Below, piece after piece: positions 61,395-64,000 of a DNA stretch of 64,000 nt (within the stretch, counting starts at the first letter, position 1; every line of letters starts with the position of its first letter). The notes below the pieces were generated by a model. The model saw only the letters and a list, made by a program, of their open reading frames with translations, searched no databases and had not been told where the DNA came from. The position numbers and the translations under genes are program-made. Origin of the DNA: Roseibium porphyridii (GTDB lineage Bacteria > Pseudomonadota > Alphaproteobacteria > Rhizobiales > Stappiaceae); the NCBI RefSeq assembly GCF_026191725.2, contig NZ_CP120863.1, positions 2,274,001 to 2,338,000 on the forward strand, written 5' to 3'.

Positions 61395-61928
61395 ATGAAA
61401 AGGTCACGCGAAACTGACGCTGACAAAGAAGGCAGCCTGACGAAAGGTCCCTGCAAAGATCAACAGCAATCTTCAGAGTTCGATCTGGAGAGTTTCTTTC
61501 CCTATCAGGTGCGTGTTTTTTATGCCGATGTCACAAGAGCACTGGCAGCAATTTACCAGCGGGACTATGGCATGATGCCCGCTGAGTGGCGGATTATGGC
61601 GATCCTCGGTTCCGCGACGACTGGCTTGCAGGCAACAGAAATCGTGACGCGCTCCAGTATGGACAAAGTCGTTGTAAGTCGAGCTGTCAAACGCATGGAA
61701 GAACGCGGTTTTCTGACACGTGAAACCAATGCTGCCGATGGCCGAAGTTTTCTGCTTGAGCTTTCCTTTACAGGCAGGGAGGTCTTTCAGGCTCTCGCTC
61801 CGAAACTCAAAGCCGTCGAGAGACAGATGCTTGCTGGTTTGACCGATCAGGACATTGCAGATTTCCTGAGAGTGATTGATCGGATCAAGAGCAATCTTTC
61901 AGACCCGTCCGAAGGTCCCATCACCTGA
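61395..61928 (+). CDS. MarR-family transcriptional regulator
   Basis: A protein of 177 residues. A polar N-terminus (about 35 residues) precedes the winged helix: YGMMPAEWRIMAILGS, TEIVTRSSMDKVVVSRAVKRM, and the wing RGFLTRETNAADGRSFLLEL. No obvious effector. It follows the lipid-transport operon by 150 bases but need not control it. A strong terminator separates it from the coiled-coil gene. Confidence 0.9.
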   Translation: MKRSRETDADKEGSLTKGPCKDQQQSSEFDLESFFPYQVRVFYADVTRALAAIYQRDYGMMPAEWRIMAILGSATTGLQATEIVTRSSMDKVVVSRAVKRMEERGFLTRETNAADGRSFLLELSFTGREVFQALAPKLKAVERQMLAGLTDQDIADFLRVIDRIKSNLSDPSEGPIT

Positions 61929-62001
61929 TTGATTGAACAGCGACATCCGGTGCTTATCAGCGCTTGGCGAACTGATTTTGTTGCCATACGGGCTCATAGA
62001 A

Positions 62002-62026
62002 AAAGGGCGGCCACTGGCCGCCCTTT
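62002..62026. terminator. Bidirectional terminator after the MarR gene
   Basis: AAAGGGCGGCC (62002-62012) and GGCCGCCCTTT (62016-62026) pair perfectly across a 3-base loop, with A-run and T-run at the edges. It serves the convergent MarR and coiled-coil genes. Confidence 0.85.
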
Positions 62027-62051
62027 CTTGATATTCGAGGCTACAAGTTGA

Positions 62052-64000
62052 TCAGTCGAGACGACCGCTTGCATGTGCCAGCATTGTATAGACCTTGCCG
62101 GTGTCGGAGGTCAGGTATGTCTGGCCTAGCATGTTGTCACGGTCGTTGCGGGAAACCTGAGCCAGCAATTGCTCGAAATCCGCAACATAACGCTCTACTG
62201 CAGTCCGGAATTCAGGGTCGCGGGAATACTTCTGACGAATTTCGTCGAAGGTCTGCTGGCCCTGAAGGGTGTAGAGGCGGCGTGTAAACACGTGCCTTTC
62301 ACCAGCGCGATAGCGGTTCCACAAGTCAATGAATGTCTCGTGGTCAATTGCACGTGCAATGTCGACGGAAAGCGAGTTGAGACTTTCAACAGTCTGCAGC
62401 GGTGTCCGGCTCAAGTCTGTGTCAGAGCCGGCATCGTCGTCACTCGAGGCACGGCGCAAGAGATCCGCAACCCATCCTTTGCCGCTTGAACCGCCACTGG
62501 CAGCCGGGGCCGGTTTTTGACGGCGTGGCTCGGCCGGGCGTGTTTGCTGCGGGCGCTGCTCGCTTGCAGGCGCTATCGGAGCAAAGCTTGCCGGGGCAGC
62601 TTGCGGAGCTGGCTGTGGAGCCGGTTGCGGGGCGGGGGCCGCACTCGCCGTTGCTGCCTGAGCCTGGGGCTTAGAGATATCCAGAGCATTGGACTGTTTT
62701 GCGACAATCTCTGAAAGCTCGGTCAGGGCGCGAATCTGCTCGTTGACCACCTTGCGGAGGGCTGCAGAAGACTCTTCCGCTTCATCCGGCAGATTAAGAA
62801 CGCCCTGTTTGAGTTCGCTGCGCGTTGCCTCCAGCTCGTGATGCACTTCGCGTGCAACGTCACGCATGCGGCCGGCAGCATCGTTGAAGCGTTCGGAAGC
62901 GTCGCTGACGGTGCGGGTCATCTCAGAGATGATGTCATCCTGAGCCGACCGGATGGCGTCTCTTGCCTTCTGGCCTTCCATACCTGCCGTCAGGCGCATC
63001 GATTCAAACTGCTCGGCAACCTGTTTGGATGCAGCTTCTGCTGCTGCACCCAGCATGTTGGCCGCATCGCGGGCCTTGTCGTCAGCTGACTCAAGCGTTT
63101 CCGACAGCGTCTGCGTAAAGGACCGCATCAGCGTATCAACCGCCTCCGTTTTTGCCAGCAACGTGTCGGCAACATCCTCAATGGCTGTGCGACGTTCGGA
63201 AACACGGCTCTCCACGGAGCTGTTTGTGTCTTCCAGGTGACGTGCAGCCTTGGTCAGTTCTTCTGACTGGTCGGTGAAGCGGCCGGTCAGGTTCCGGATA
63301 TCGGCAAGGGTCGTGTCTGTAACATCCCGCAGATTGGAAACCTGTTCGCCGATCAGCGATGTTGTGGAGTTGGTTTCCTGTACGGCGCGATCGACGGCGG
63401 AGCGGAACTCGCCTGCACGACGTGCCAGATTGCCTTCCACTTCCGTCAGGTTCTCGCCAGCGACACTGACGATTGTCTGGAGGTTGGAGTTGGAGTCCTC
63501 GATCTTGTTGAGGATCTCGGTCACATCCGCTTCCAGCCTGCGCTTTGTGTCGGTAAGCAGCGTCGTGGCCTGATCGCTGCGCTCGTTGATGCTGGCAACA
63601 ATCCGGTCACCTGCTTCGACGAGCGACCGGGTCGCGTCGAGGCCAGTGTGGGCAAATGTGTCAGTGACATCGCGACCCTTGACGGTGATGGCCTCAAGGA
63701 TGGCGTTGTGGACTTCCGAGAGACGGCCGGTGAGGTCGTTGGCACGGGTTTCGATCGCGTTGATCAACTCGTTGCCATCCGCGCCAACAATCTTGGCCAA
63801 CTCGCCGGAACGTGCGCCAAACGCCTCGTTCAAGCTGGTGGCCTTGCTCAGCAGCTCGTTCGCCACTTCGTTTCCACGGCCAACCAGAAGATCGGCGGCT
63901 TCCGCAACCGCGCTGTTGACGCGGGCGCGGACCATGCCAGCTTCGTTCGACATCTGGCCACGGATTTCTTCCAGTGTCTTTGCCAGGGTCAGGCGTGCCT
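62052..64000 (-). CDS. Very long coiled-coil protein, C-terminal part (5' end outside window)
   Basis: About 648 residues are visible; the frame stays open through the right edge, with an internal Met at 63953 that is probably not the start. The visible part is heptad-like, Ala/Glu/Arg/Thr-rich (DVTDTFAHTGLDATRSLVEAG style repeats), then a Pro/Ala/Gln linker (AAPAPQPAPQPAPQAA) and a conserved C-terminal domain: WVADLLRRASSDDDAG to HETFIDLWNRYRAGERHVFT and VERYVADFEQLLAQVSRNDR. Rhizobiales carry such giant proteins, sometimes called apolipoprotein- or kinesin-like, of unknown function. The gene is convergent with MarR. Confidence 0.85.
   Translation of the reverse strand, partial: ARLTLAKTLEEIRGQMSNEAGMVRARVNSAVAEAADLLVGRGNEVANELLSKATSLNEAFGARSGELAKIVGADGNELINAIETRANDLTGRLSEVHNAILEAITVKGRDVTDTFAHTGLDATRSLVEAGDRIVASINERSDQATTLLTDTKRRLEADVTEILNKIEDSNSNLQTIVSVAGENLTEVEGNLARRAGEFRSAVDRAVQETNSTTSLIGEQVSNLRDVTDTTLADIRNLTGRFTDQSEELTKAARHLEDTNSSVESRVSERRTAIEDVADTLLAKTEAVDTLMRSFTQTLSETLESADDKARDAANMLGAAAEAASKQVAEQFESMRLTAGMEGQKARDAIRSAQDDIISEMTRTVSDASERFNDAAGRMRDVAREVHHELEATRSELKQGVLNLPDEAEESSAALRKVVNEQIRALTELSEIVAKQSNALDISKPQAQAATASAAPAPQPAPQPAPQAAPASFAPIAPASEQRPQQTRPAEPRRQKPAPAASGGSSGKGWVADLLRRASSDDDAGSDTDLSRTPLQTVESLNSLSVDIARAIDHETFIDLWNRYRAGERHVFTRRLYTLQGQQTFDEIRQKYSRDPEFRTAVERYVADFEQLLAQVSRNDRDNMLGQTYLTSDTGKVYTMLAHASGRLD

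Noticed and set aside
1..64000. tRNA, rRNA, CRISPR, transposase, prophage or plasmid origin
   Set aside because: No cloverleaf, rRNA motif, regular spacer-repeat array, transposase signature, integrase or replication gene was recognised on either strand.

Overview
The window reads as chromosomal DNA of a marine alphaproteobacterium, most likely Hyphomicrobiales of the Stappiaceae type (Roseibium/Labrenzia-like). The grounds are a rhizobial-style frcR-frcBCAK fructose locus joined to Entner-Doudoroff genes, a plcP-agt lipid-remodelling pair, a dgcN-dgcA D-glutamate pair, a STAS-fused MlaE permease and a form-II CoxL-like protein. Genus assignment is inference; no rRNA, tRNA, CRISPR array, insertion sequence or prophage was recognised.

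Layout. 0-16.5 kb is a mosaic of short loci: the end of an intradiol dioxygenase with a convergent GntR regulator, DUF898 plus M48 protease, trhO, a 23-residue-repeat secreted protein, a LysR-DoxX-glutathionyl-hydroquinone reductase set, an SMP-30 lactonase, and an Lrp-ald pair. An accessory-looking stretch follows (11.5-16.5 kb) with an orphan PG-binding/HExxH protein, unknown small genes, an AlkD-like protein and three tandem glycine-zipper lipoproteins.

16.7-29.1 kb is a sugar-catabolism block on the minus strand: frcR, frcB, frcC, frcA, frcK, zwf, edd, eda, and separately pgi. Together these take up fructose, phosphorylate it, isomerise it to glucose-6-P and degrade it to pyruvate plus glyceraldehyde-3-P. 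The lactonase step (pgl) is not present. A LacI-type dyad lies before zwf and, with one mismatch, before pgi. A hairpin plus U-tract separates frcB from frcC.

29.3-42.2 kb holds mostly single genes: adenine deaminase, a DUF3592 protein, an OLD/RecF-like ATPase, an acyl-CoA synthetase, two DMT permeases, a VOC protein, a CoxL-like subunit without partners, and an SbmA/BacA transporter. At 43.0-46.0 kb a clear TPP riboswitch precedes thiM, thiD and, 4 bases later, an orphan TRAP solute-binding protein. This is the best candidate for an undescribed system (thiamine-precursor uptake).

46-54.5 kb contains a FadL-type porin, a divergent SDR, plcP-agt, a PLP-dependent dehydratase, a CheZ-like protein with a multivalent acidic tail, and an MFS permease. 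54.5-61.2 kb contains dgcN-dgcA and, divergently, an Mla-type lipid-transport operon (STAS-MlaE, MlaF, long MCE protein, lipoprotein). The window ends with a MarR regulator and the C-terminal part of a very long coiled-coil protein.
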